Origin: DAIDKA01 sp036489445
Lineage (GTDB): Bacteria; Pseudomonadota; Gammaproteobacteria; Steroidobacterales; Steroidobacteraceae
Reading direction: 5' to 3'
DNA: 64,000 nt
Assembly: GCA_036489445.1 (NCBI GenBank)
Contig: DASXFV010000087.1
Coordinates: 120,501-184,500 of the forward strand
Position numbers and translations under genes: made by a program. Of the stretch, positions 8,043 to 15,608 are shown one piece after another. Position 1 is the first letter of the stretch. The number at the start of each line of letters is the position of its first letter. The notes beneath the pieces were generated by a model. It was not told the DNA's origin and did no database searches. It saw only the letters and a program-made list of their open reading frames with translations.

Positions 8043-9086
8043 ATGCACCGCTGCTGGTCTGCTTGGCTTTCTCTGTCCGTCTGGACCTGTGTCCTGATCT
8101 GTGGGATCGCGACTTACCCCGGCATCGCTGGTGCACAGTCGCACGATTCGCAGTCGGGTTCGGAACAGACGCTTGAGGAGGTGACGGTCAGCGCCGCACG
8201 ATTACAGGATCCCGGCGCGCTGGCGCGTGCCGTCAGCGGTTTCGTGGCGTCACATTCGGCACCAGGCACCCGGACCAACCAGATTGGCCGCTGGTACGAG
8301 AACGTGTGCCCGTTGGTCACGGGATTGCAACCCGCGGTCCAGGACGTCATCACCCGGGAAATTCTGGACGTGGCACGGAGCGTGGGTGCGCCCACCGGGG
8401 CGGTGGGCAAGAAATGTCCGATCACGGTGGAAATTGTGTTCACTCGCGAGCCGCAGGCGCTGCTGGATCGCATTGCGAAGGCCTATAAGCCGCTGCTGGG
8501 TTTTTATCCGGCATCGCAGGTCAAGCAGATGACCACCTTCAGTCGCCCCATCCAGGCGTGGTACGAAACAGGGACCCGAGCCATGGATGCTCTGCCCGCT
8601 GCGTCCCACGGTAACGCAGTGGCAATAGGACTCGCCGCAATCACGGAGCCTCCCGAGCAGCTTGGGGGGAGCATCGGCGATATGCCGCTCCTGTCCGGGG
8701 TGCAAGTCGATTCCGACGCTACGGCCATGGGCGTGCAGCCTTCCGGTGTCGCGGGTAGCCATCTGGGCCGGAGGGGGCGCAGTGAATTCGTCCACGTGCT
8801 GATCATTGCCGACGGTGAGCAGCTCGGGGGCTACTCGATGGACTCGCTCGCCGACTACCTGGCCTTGTTGTCGCTGACCCGCATGGCGCAGCTGGACCAG
8901 TGCGCGCCGCTGCCGAGCATCACGGATCTTCTTGCCAACGGTTGCGCCACACCCGTGGCCGACTCGCTCACGGTGGCGGATCGAGCCTATCTGAAGGCGC
9001 TGTACTCAGCGGACCTCGAGCAGAATCTCAATCTCGAGCGGGGTGACATGCACGACCAGATGAGGCGACAGATCGAGGGGAAGTAG
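8043..9086 (+). CDS. Secreted protein of unknown function
   Basis: This 347-residue protein has an N-terminal hydrophobic signal (MHRCWSAWL... cleavage near AGA-QS). Just after it, TLEEVTVSAARL resembles the EVTVTA-type N-terminal segment (TonB-box region) of TonB-dependent receptors, but no beta-barrel or plug follows. The rest is soluble-looking, with Cys residues at CPLV, KKCPI, DQCAPL and NGCATP that could form disulfides. A basic tail ends at 9086. I do not recognise the family. Its 3' end abuts the truncated partner of the AAA ATPase on the opposite strand. Confidence 0.75.
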   Translation: MHRCWSAWLSLSVWTCVLICGIATYPGIAGAQSHDSQSGSEQTLEEVTVSAARLQDPGALARAVSGFVASHSAPGTRTNQIGRWYENVCPLVTGLQPAVQDVITREILDVARSVGAPTGAVGKKCPITVEIVFTREPQALLDRIAKAYKPLLGFYPASQVKQMTTFSRPIQAWYETGTRAMDALPAASHGNAVAIGLAAITEPPEQLGGSIGDMPLLSGVQVDSDATAMGVQPSGVAGSHLGRRGRSEFVHVLIIADGEQLGGYSMDSLADYLALLSLTRMAQLDQCAPLPSITDLLANGCATPVADSLTVADRAYLKALYSADLEQNLNLERGDMHDQMRRQIEGK

Positions 9087-9099
9087 CGTCGGCCACCGG

Positions 9100-9342
9100 T
9101 CATGGGCCAGCGGGACGGCGGGTGGCGCATTGCGGAAGGTGGCGCAGGAGGACAGCTTCAAAGCAAGGGCGCTGCCAGACAATTTGTATGCGGTTCTTTT
9201 CTGCGAGGTTGCGTGCGGCGTCGGCACGGTCTTTGTCGGCTTCCGCTTGATCTGAGTCAAGAAGCACGAACCTGTCGGCGGGCACCGTCCGCGTTTTTCT
9301 CAGATGTTCGAGTTTCCGATCCGATTTGCGGTATCCCGCCAT
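9100..9342 (-). pseudogene. Truncated RloB-like partner of the AAA ATPase
   Basis: This minus-strand frame starts at an ATG at 9342, inside the 3' end of the ATPase gene. It encodes VPADRFVLLDSD followed by IQIVWQRPCFEAVLLRHLP. That pairing of an acidic LLDSD strand with a PCFE-LLxH motif is characteristic of RloB-like proteins found next to AAA ATPases. The frame ends at a stop at 9100 shortly after ATRRPAGP, so only about 80 residues remain. A missing 3' part, cut close to the 8043-9086 gene, is the simplest reading. Family assignment is from motif memory. Confidence 0.5.
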
Positions 9343-10540
9343 ATGCGCCGCTCAAATATTTACGGTAGTGGTTTTCATCGCGGCGCACCTTCACGTCCAT
9401 AAGGCTGTGGACGCTAGTACGTCCATGGCGGTCCTTTTCGCAGATGACAATCTCTTCCTTATTCAGTTCATCAAGCAGGGACACTGAATGACAGCTGAAC
9501 CAGAGCTGCGCATCGAGAGAGTTGCGCGCTTTCTTGTCATGGAACCAACGCAAAACCTCGGGAAGCACTAAAGGATGGATCGAGGCATCTAACTCATCAG
9601 TTGCGAAGATACCGCCCTGTGCCAGGGTAACGGCAATTCCGGGAAACATCCTGATGAATGTGCGCGTCCCCTGACTTTCAAGCGGCCAGGGCATTTCGAC
9701 TTGCAAGCCGGAATGTTTGAACATAGGCGCGGGACCGTTGGGTGTGTCCACAAAGCGCATCCCCTCGACACCGACATCAATTCTGTTCAGTTCTTTGTTT
9801 AATTTCGACAGTATGTCGGGTTGATTGACCAGGTACTTGATTATTTGTAGATCGCTCTCTTGGGCATTAGCCAGGTGAAATATTGCCTTTTGAGCTAATT
9901 GGGCAAAGAGCGACGCCGTTGGGTGTTGAAACATCGCAAATGAAGATATTACCGATACGTTTGGACGAAGCGTATTCAAGAGATGGTGATAGCCCGTTAA
10001 TGGAAAGGACCGCGAGTCCTTAACTTTTCCCTCCGCGTCACGTTCAAACACGCGCTGCCATTTTCCCTGACCGTTGGGTTTTTGGCGCAACGTTTCAGCA
10101 GCGATGCGTTGGGCCGTGCCGTCCTTGACCTCTATCAAAATCTCATAGCGATACAGTCCTTCCTCGACGGTTTCTCCTGCCTGAGCTCGTTTCATAACCT
10201 CTGGCGAGTAATTCATCATTCCGCCCAATTCGATTGCCAGTCGGATCGGCCTTGAGCAAGAGTCATTGTCGTTAAATCGCTCACAAGGAAAACCTGGAGT
10301 ACTCCGCTGTGCGCTGTCACGAACCATGGCGATGATGAATTCCAAAGCGCGCAGAACGGTTGTCTTGCCGGACGCATTAGCTCCATACAAAGCTATGACT
10401 TTCGGTGCACGCAATACGGAGCCGCTGAAGATTTCCGCGTAGCGCCCTTCGGAATCGGGAACATTGGGCGCAACAGTCAAATCAAGGACTTGTGCGTCCC
10501 GAATCGAGAAGAAGTTTTCGATTTCGAGTTTATAGAGCAT
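9257..10540 (-). CDS. AAA family ATPase, RloA/AAA_15-type, probable defence gene
   Basis: This 427-residue ABC/SMC-like ATPase begins MLYKLEIENFFSIRDA, the usual N-terminus of the OLD/AAA_15/AAA_21 defence ATPases. Walker A is GANASGKTT near residue 54. Walker B is FATDELDASIHP, and a switch-like WFSCHSVSLL follows. The C-terminal YRKYLSGAYGGIPQI is where RloA-type proteins normally end; here the frame reads on for about 27 extra residues over the partner ORF. The gene is visibly richer in A/T than its neighbours, which suggests horizontal acquisition. Such ATPases act with nuclease-like partners in phage defence, but the partner here looks broken. Confidence 0.8.
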   Translation of the reverse strand: MLYKLEIENFFSIRDAQVLDLTVAPNVPDSEGRYAEIFSGSVLRAPKVIALYGANASGKTTVLRALEFIIAMVRDSAQRSTPGFPCERFNDNDSCSRPIRLAIELGGMMNYSPEVMKRAQAGETVEEGLYRYEILIEVKDGTAQRIAAETLRQKPNGQGKWQRVFERDAEGKVKDSRSFPLTGYHHLLNTLRPNVSVISSFAMFQHPTASLFAQLAQKAIFHLANAQESDLQIIKYLVNQPDILSKLNKELNRIDVGVEGMRFVDTPNGPAPMFKHSGLQVEMPWPLESQGTRTFIRMFPGIAVTLAQGGIFATDELDASIHPLVLPEVLRWFHDKKARNSLDAQLWFSCHSVSLLDELNKEEIVICEKDRHGRTSVHSLMDVKVRRDENHYRKYLSGAYGGIPQIGSETRTSEKNADGARRQVRAS

Positions 10541-10725
10541 CGGATTCCTTGGGCGTTTCTGCCATATTTTATCTGGAAATCGTTAAAATATGAAGATAGG
10601 ATTGTAAATCCTCCTTTATTCTTCAAGTTTTGACGATATTCCAGCCGCCGGCGCGCCAATCCTGGTCATCCCTTTGCCTACCCGCGCGTTCCATTCCCCT
10701 AATGGAATCCTTGAGGGGAGCGCCG

Positions 10726-11592
10726 TTGAATCGTGGATCGCTGCGGCAGTTGGGCCGCCTCGTGGTGCTGATTTGCGGGCTGCACGTCCTTGCAAGCTAC
10801 GCGGACCCGGTGTCTGCCGTGCAGCTGTTGCGGGTCAGCGGCTGCGCCGGAGTGCTGCCCGCCATGCGACCGTTGCAACATAACCGGCAACTGGATCGCG
10901 CAGCGGCGCTGTGGGCCGCAGGCGGTTCACCCGTGGCGGCGGCCCTGCGTACCGGCTATCAGGCGCAGTCGGTGGTGGGCCTGCATTTACGGGGTCCGGA
11001 TGACTCGATCCTGCGCGCCCTGCGGCGAACCCGCTGTCGCGCGGTCACCGGTCAGTCGCTGAGCGAGCTGGGAAGCTATCGCATGGGAGTGCAAGCGTGG
11101 GTGGTGATCGCCTCACTCCCCGCAGCGACCGCATTGAATTCTGCCCTGCCATCGAGCCGCGTTGAATCCTCGCGGTTCGCACCGCGCGTGCTGGAGCTGG
11201 TCAACCAGGTTCGCTCCCGCGGCACCCGCTGCGGGGAGCGCGCGTTCGGGCCTGCGCCGCCGCTGCAATTCTCAGCGACGCTCGACCGTGTCGCCGCCGA
11301 GCACGCCCTGGACATGGCGCGCCACGACTATTTCGAGCATGTGGATCTGACCGGCCGCACCCCGGCGGATCGGTTGCGCGCCACGGGCTATCGGGAGAGG
11401 CTGGTGGGCGAGAACATTGCCTACGGTCCGACCTCAGCGGATGAAGTCGTGGCCGGATGGCTCCATAGCAGCGGCCATTGCGAGAACATCATGGATGCCC
11501 GGTTCGTCGAGATGGGTCTGGCCCATGCTCCCGGGCAGGGCGCCAGGCGCGGGCTGTACTGGGATCAGGAACTCGCGACCCCGGCGAAGTAG
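10726..11592 (+). CDS. Secreted CAP-domain (SCP/PR-1-like) protein
   Basis: This is a 288-residue exported protein. I chose the TTG at 10726 because GAGGGGAG sits five bases upstream and translation then opens directly with a signal peptide (LRQLGRLVVLICGLHVLASYA); the ATG at 10702 has no SD. The C-terminal half is a CAP domain: LELVNQVRSRG, AAEHALDMARHDYFEHVD, ENIAYGPTSADEVVAGWLHSSGHCENIMD and YWDQELA. The HxE/H pair typical of the CAP cavity (HDYFEH and GHCENI) is present. The N-terminal half (about 130 residues, Cys-containing) is unassigned. Bacterial CAP proteins are extracytoplasmic, but their biochemical role is mostly unknown. Confidence 0.85.
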   Translation: MNRGSLRQLGRLVVLICGLHVLASYADPVSAVQLLRVSGCAGVLPAMRPLQHNRQLDRAAALWAAGGSPVAAALRTGYQAQSVVGLHLRGPDDSILRALRRTRCRAVTGQSLSELGSYRMGVQAWVVIASLPAATALNSALPSSRVESSRFAPRVLELVNQVRSRGTRCGERAFGPAPPLQFSATLDRVAAEHALDMARHDYFEHVDLTGRTPADRLRATGYRERLVGENIAYGPTSADEVVAGWLHSSGHCENIMDARFVEMGLAHAPGQGARRGLYWDQELATPAK

Positions 11593-11626
11593 CGGGCCTC
11601 GCACGCCATCGCGCCCGGCAAGATGA

Positions 11627-13123
11627 TCACAACGAGTACGTGAGGCGCAGCTCGCCAGCCGCCTGTGAACCATGCGCCGGACGGGGCTGGTCGGTTGAGT
11701 AGCGCAGATCGACATCCACGGTGAAGTGGTCCAGCAAAGGAAAGCTGGCACGGGCTTCACCGATGCTGATGGGCACCTCGCCAGCACTCACGTAGTTGAT
11801 GGTGCTGTAAACCTCGGCTCCAAGCGGCGCCATGACATCGACATCCGCATGGTGATAGCTGAGGGTCCAGGTGATGTCATGGGCCCCCAGCCAGCTGGCC
11901 TGCAGCGTGGCGAGCTTGGAGTCATCATCCAGGCTGAAGCCCAGGGCGCGATCCCGATAGCGCAGACCGCCCAGGTACTTGTAATCGTTGTACGAGAAGC
12001 CGTATTCGTAATTGCCGAAGTTGAAGATGTTGGTCGTGGGGATGCTGTCGGTGAACTCTGCAGTGATGCGCAGGCGCGTCTGTCCCACTGGCACCCAACC
12101 GGTGAGCCCGAACAGATGGCTGGTTCCTGAATGCCAGAAAGGATTCGAGTCCTCATTCATCAATTCCATGTAGCCGGACAGATCGATCACGCCCACAGCA
12201 TGCGAGTACTTGAAGCTGATATCGCCCTGGTCGTTGGTCTTGCTGGGATGTGCGTCGTTGTTGCTCAGATCAAAGTAGTTGGCAGGATTGCAGGGGTGGC
12301 CGGCGCCACAGGCCTCATCCATGCGTGCCACGCCGATATCAAGTCCGGGCACGGGATTGATGTTGAAGCGCAGTCCATCAACCAAGGTGTGATTGGGAAT
12401 CTGATCACCATCCAGCACCCCGACAAAGAACTCGGCCTGCCATGGCCCCATCCAGGACAGCCACCTGGTCTTGAAGGGGCTGGTATCGATGCGCGAGATG
12501 CCGATCTGGGGAATCGGGCGTGCATTGTTCGACAGCGCCAGAGCGGAAATCCACCCCGGTCCCCACCAGTGCGTCAGGTAGCCGGCGTACACCGCCGCGC
12601 CGCTGATTTGCTTTGCGATGTAGGTGCCATCCAGGAGCACTGTCTGGCCGTCCAGGCTGTCATGTGACTGCAGGCCCGCCGACAGCTGGATGAAGGTGGA
12701 CTCGCCATTCCAGGACAGCGTGCCCTGGGTCTGCGCGTCCTGTCTTCCCAGGGCATCGAATCCGCGCACCACCTGCGGGGCATTGGTCGCATCCAGATAG
12801 GCCGAGAAGCTCGAGGTGTCCTGGGCCATCTGACCTGCGGCCTGGTGTCGGATGCGTTCGGCCGCATCCACCACCCACGGCGGCTGACCGGTCAGCGCAC
12901 CGCTGACGGACAGGCGATCAAGGATGCGCGTCCAGGGTAGTGGCCACTGCGTCGTCAGATTGTCGATGACACCGGCCATCGCCAGGGTCTCGATATCCGA
13001 GCGCAGCTGGACATCCCCCACCTCGGCCCAGGGTGCGGCCCGCACAGTTGTGAAGGCAGTGAGCAGGAGCAGGGCACATACGGCACGTCTCATGGGCCGC
13101 ACGGCGTCAACGGTCACAGTCAT
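11627..13123 (-). CDS. Wzi-like capsule assembly outer-membrane protein
   Basis: This 498-residue protein has a signal peptide (MRRAVCALLLLTAFTTVRA) after a short N-terminal extension. The mature start, WAEVGDVQLRSDIETLAMAGVID, is the family-typical periplasmic helix segment of Wzi. Repeated amphipathic strands with aromatic girdles (for example YLTHWWGPGWISALALSNNARP) and a final strand LRLTYSL point to an outer-membrane beta-barrel. Wzi binds capsular or exopolysaccharide at the surface. ATG 13123 was taken as start; ATG 13093 just before the signal peptide is an alternative. No capsule synthesis genes are nearby. Confidence 0.82.
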   Translation of the reverse strand: MTVTVDAVRPMRRAVCALLLLTAFTTVRAAPWAEVGDVQLRSDIETLAMAGVIDNLTTQWPLPWTRILDRLSVSGALTGQPPWVVDAAERIRHQAAGQMAQDTSSFSAYLDATNAPQVVRGFDALGRQDAQTQGTLSWNGESTFIQLSAGLQSHDSLDGQTVLLDGTYIAKQISGAAVYAGYLTHWWGPGWISALALSNNARPIPQIGISRIDTSPFKTRWLSWMGPWQAEFFVGVLDGDQIPNHTLVDGLRFNINPVPGLDIGVARMDEACGAGHPCNPANYFDLSNNDAHPSKTNDQGDISFKYSHAVGVIDLSGYMELMNEDSNPFWHSGTSHLFGLTGWVPVGQTRLRITAEFTDSIPTTNIFNFGNYEYGFSYNDYKYLGGLRYRDRALGFSLDDDSKLATLQASWLGAHDITWTLSYHHADVDVMAPLGAEVYSTINYVSAGEVPISIGEARASFPLLDHFTVDVDLRYSTDQPRPAHGSQAAGELRLTYSL

Positions 13124-13190
13124 AGGGTTTACTTTACCGTACAAAGTACAATTTTGGCGGACCAATGCGGTGGCACCCACGCCAGAAGCT

Positions 13191-14642
13191 TCAAGCGTAC
13201 CGGAACAGCGCCTTGAAGCCGTAATCCATGTGGTCCTGGATGTGGCAGTGGAACAGGGACAGGCCTGGCTGGTCGGCGGTGAAGTCCACCGAAACGCGGC
13301 CGTACATGGGCACGATGACCGTGTCCTTGAGAATGCCGCTGCTGGGTTTGCCATTCAGGTCGACCAGTTCGAAGGTGTGGCGGTGCAGATGCAGGGGATG
13401 ATCGTCATCGGTGCGATTGCGGAACAGCAGCCGATAGCGTCGGCCCTGTTGCAGTACGAACTCGCGCTCGTGCGGATAGGGCTTGCCATTGACGGTGAAG
13501 AGGTTGAAGGGTCGGGCGCCCCCGGGCACCTTCTCGAACACCATCTCGATGGTGTGATCCACGGGTTTGGCGCTCGGGGGGCCGCCGAACACCGTGTAGT
13601 CCCAGTAGACCCCGGGTTGCGGCAGCCACTGCGGCGGCCGGTGCTGCCCTGCGTACTCCACCACCACCCCCAGGCCCGCCTGGCGGGTGGCCTCATCGAT
13701 CGAGCCCAGTATCCACACCCCAGGTTGATTCATGGTCACGACCGCGTCGATGCGCTCGCCGGGTCCCAGGGTCAGCACTTTGGCGGACTTGGGATTGGGC
13801 ACGGGGTTGCCATCCAGAGCCAGCACGTGGAACTCATGTCCCGGCAGCGCGATGGTGCGGTTCTCCACCGCGCTGGCGTTGAGCAGGTGCATCAGCACCC
13901 GGCTGCCCGGGCGCACCCGGATGGGCTCCCCGGCGCGCAGTGCTTTGTCGTTGATGGAGTACAGCTGGCTCATCACCTCCAGCCCGTCGGGGCGGGTATC
14001 CAGCCTGGCAGGTTTTTCCGGTTGCGGCCCCGGCGCATTCTGATCATCCATATCCACGAACTGGTCGGTATAGAAATGTTCCCAGTCGCGAAGCGCGAGG
14101 AACACCTCCTGGTCATAGGCCCCGGGATCGTGACCCGAATCGATGAGCACAAAACCGTACTGCCCCGTATAAGCGCCGCGGTGCAGGTCGCCCATGGCCA
14201 TGGCGTGGGAGTGGTACCAACGGGTGCCGGCGGGCCGCGGCGTGAAGCGGTAGCGGCGGCGGGCGCCCGGCGGGATGACCGGGGTGCCTTCCTCCTCCGC
14301 CCCGTCAAGCTGCGAGGGCAGAAACATGCCATGCCAATGGACCAGTTCCGGGGCAGCGGAGTCGTTGATGACATCCACTGTCACCGGCCGGCCCTCGCGC
14401 ATGCGCAGCACCGGGCCGGGCGAGGCGCCGTTGTAGCCTATGGTGCTGATGAAGTGGCTGGGAGCGATTTCCACGGCCACCGGCGCGATCCGCAAGGTGA
14501 AGTCCGCCGGGGGCGCGTGCGGTCCGGGATCCGTAGCACCCATGTCCATGGGTGGCGCACCGCCCACCTGTGCCATCAGGTCACCGGCGCCGGCCTGGCC
14601 CAGTGTCGCTGCAGCCAGTGTTACAAAGTCACGGCGTCTCAT
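13191..14642 (-). CDS. Periplasmic multicopper oxidase
   Basis: This 483-residue three-cupredoxin oxidase begins with a Tat-like signal (MRRRDFVTLAAATLG). All four copper-binding blocks are visible: HWHG near residue 102, WYHSHA near 142, HPLHLHRH near 420, and the HCHIQDHMDYGF type-1/type-3 motif near 460. Family members oxidise Cu(I), Fe(II), Mn(II) or phenolics and use O2. A Met-poor domain 3 argues against a dedicated CueO-type cuprous oxidase. It is divergent from the MoxR operon at 14796. Confidence 0.92.
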   Translation of the reverse strand: MRRRDFVTLAAATLGQAGAGDLMAQVGGAPPMDMGATDPGPHAPPADFTLRIAPVAVEIAPSHFISTIGYNGASPGPVLRMREGRPVTVDVINDSAAPELVHWHGMFLPSQLDGAEEEGTPVIPPGARRRYRFTPRPAGTRWYHSHAMAMGDLHRGAYTGQYGFVLIDSGHDPGAYDQEVFLALRDWEHFYTDQFVDMDDQNAPGPQPEKPARLDTRPDGLEVMSQLYSINDKALRAGEPIRVRPGSRVLMHLLNASAVENRTIALPGHEFHVLALDGNPVPNPKSAKVLTLGPGERIDAVVTMNQPGVWILGSIDEATRQAGLGVVVEYAGQHRPPQWLPQPGVYWDYTVFGGPPSAKPVDHTIEMVFEKVPGGARPFNLFTVNGKPYPHEREFVLQQGRRYRLLFRNRTDDDHPLHLHRHTFELVDLNGKPSSGILKDTVIVPMYGRVSVDFTADQPGLSLFHCHIQDHMDYGFKALFRYA

Positions 14643-14795
14643 GTGTGGTGCGAGGCAGTTGTGTAGTCAAAAATGGTGGCATGTCGCGGCCGCCGCGACA
14701 AGCGGCTTGTGACCGACCGGCGCAGCTCGAAGCGCACCACTGCAGCAGGCAAGCCGCTACACTGATGGCGCAGGCTCACATCGAGGGCGGCGATC

Positions 14796-15602
14796 ATGCG
14801 GATTCAAGGACCCTGGCGACCGATCGTGATGGTCACAACTGTGTTGTGCGCCTGGTTGTGGGTGGATCACGTGCACTCCCAGCAGGACATCGACACGGGA
14901 GACAGTTCCGAGAAAGCGGAGTTCTACTGGTCGCGGCTGCGCTATACCTCCGCTGATGACTACGGCGGTGGCCGCCGCGCGTACGGTTTCGGCGGCTATG
15001 GCTTCTCCGGCTGGTCACGCGACTACCCGAAAGCCGATCGGCAATTTCTCGAAGCACTGAAGCGCCTGACCCGCATCCAGATGCGTTCCTATGAGCAGGT
15101 GGTCGATCTGGATAGCGACGATATCTTCAACTACCCCTGGATATACGCCGTGCAGGTGGCCAACTGGAGCTTTACGGACGCGGAGGCCAAGCGCCTGCGC
15201 GAGTACCTGCTCAAGGGCGGCTTCCTGATGGTGGACGATTTCCACGGTACGGAGGACTGGGACCGCTTCATGGAAGGCATGCGGCAGGTGTTGCCCGACC
15301 GCCCGGTGGAGGATCTTGCCGACAATGATGAGATCTTTCATGTGCTCTTCGACCTGTCGGATCGCATGCAGATTCCAGGCGAGCAGTATGTGAACACCGG
15401 CCGCACGTACGAGAAGGACGGCTATGTGCCCAAATGGCGCGCCATCCGCGATGACAAGGGCCGGATCATGGTGGTGATCTGCCACAACATGCATCTGGGG
15501 GATGCGTGGGAGTGGGCCGATATCGGGGAGTACCCGGAGAAGTTCTCCTCCATGGCGTTTCGCATCGGCATCAACTACATCATCTACGGCATGACGCACT
15601 GA
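14796..15602 (+). CDS. DUF4159 domain protein, first gene of MoxR operon
   Basis: This is a 268-residue exported protein (signal WRPIVMVTTVLCAWLWV). After EFYWSRLRYTSADDYGGG, a block typical of DUF4159, it folds as a Rossmann-like domain. Visible blocks are QVANWSFTDAEAKRLREYLLKGGFLMVDDFHGTEDW and a C-terminal DAWEWADIGEYPEKFSSMAFRIGINYIIYGMTH. DUF4159 proteins regularly accompany MoxR/VWA gene sets. GAGGGCGG precedes the ATG. The next gene starts 6 bases after its stop. Confidence 0.85.
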   Translation: MRIQGPWRPIVMVTTVLCAWLWVDHVHSQQDIDTGDSSEKAEFYWSRLRYTSADDYGGGRRAYGFGGYGFSGWSRDYPKADRQFLEALKRLTRIQMRSYEQVVDLDSDDIFNYPWIYAVQVANWSFTDAEAKRLREYLLKGGFLMVDDFHGTEDWDRFMEGMRQVLPDRPVEDLADNDEIFHVLFDLSDRMQIPGEQYVNTGRTYEKDGYVPKWRAIRDDKGRIMVVICHNMHLGDAWEWADIGEYPEKFSSMAFRIGINYIIYGMTH

Positions 15603-15608
15603 CGCGCG

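Noticed and set aside
7882..10658. GGCGCGCCA at the tRNA-Arg 3' end (7882-7890) and again at 10650-10658, as direct repeats flanking a small island with the AAA ATPase
   Set aside because: The match is only nine bases and is GC-palindromic, so it is expected by chance at this GC content. No integrase lies between.
12924..14666. Long plus-strand open frame (580 codons) opposite the multicopper oxidase
   Set aside because: It is antisense to the oxidase gene with its intact copper motifs, and the translation shows no family motif. High GC produces such shadows throughout the window (also 2145-2915 plus, 6295-7779 plus, 15015-16244 minus and 18763-20121 minus).
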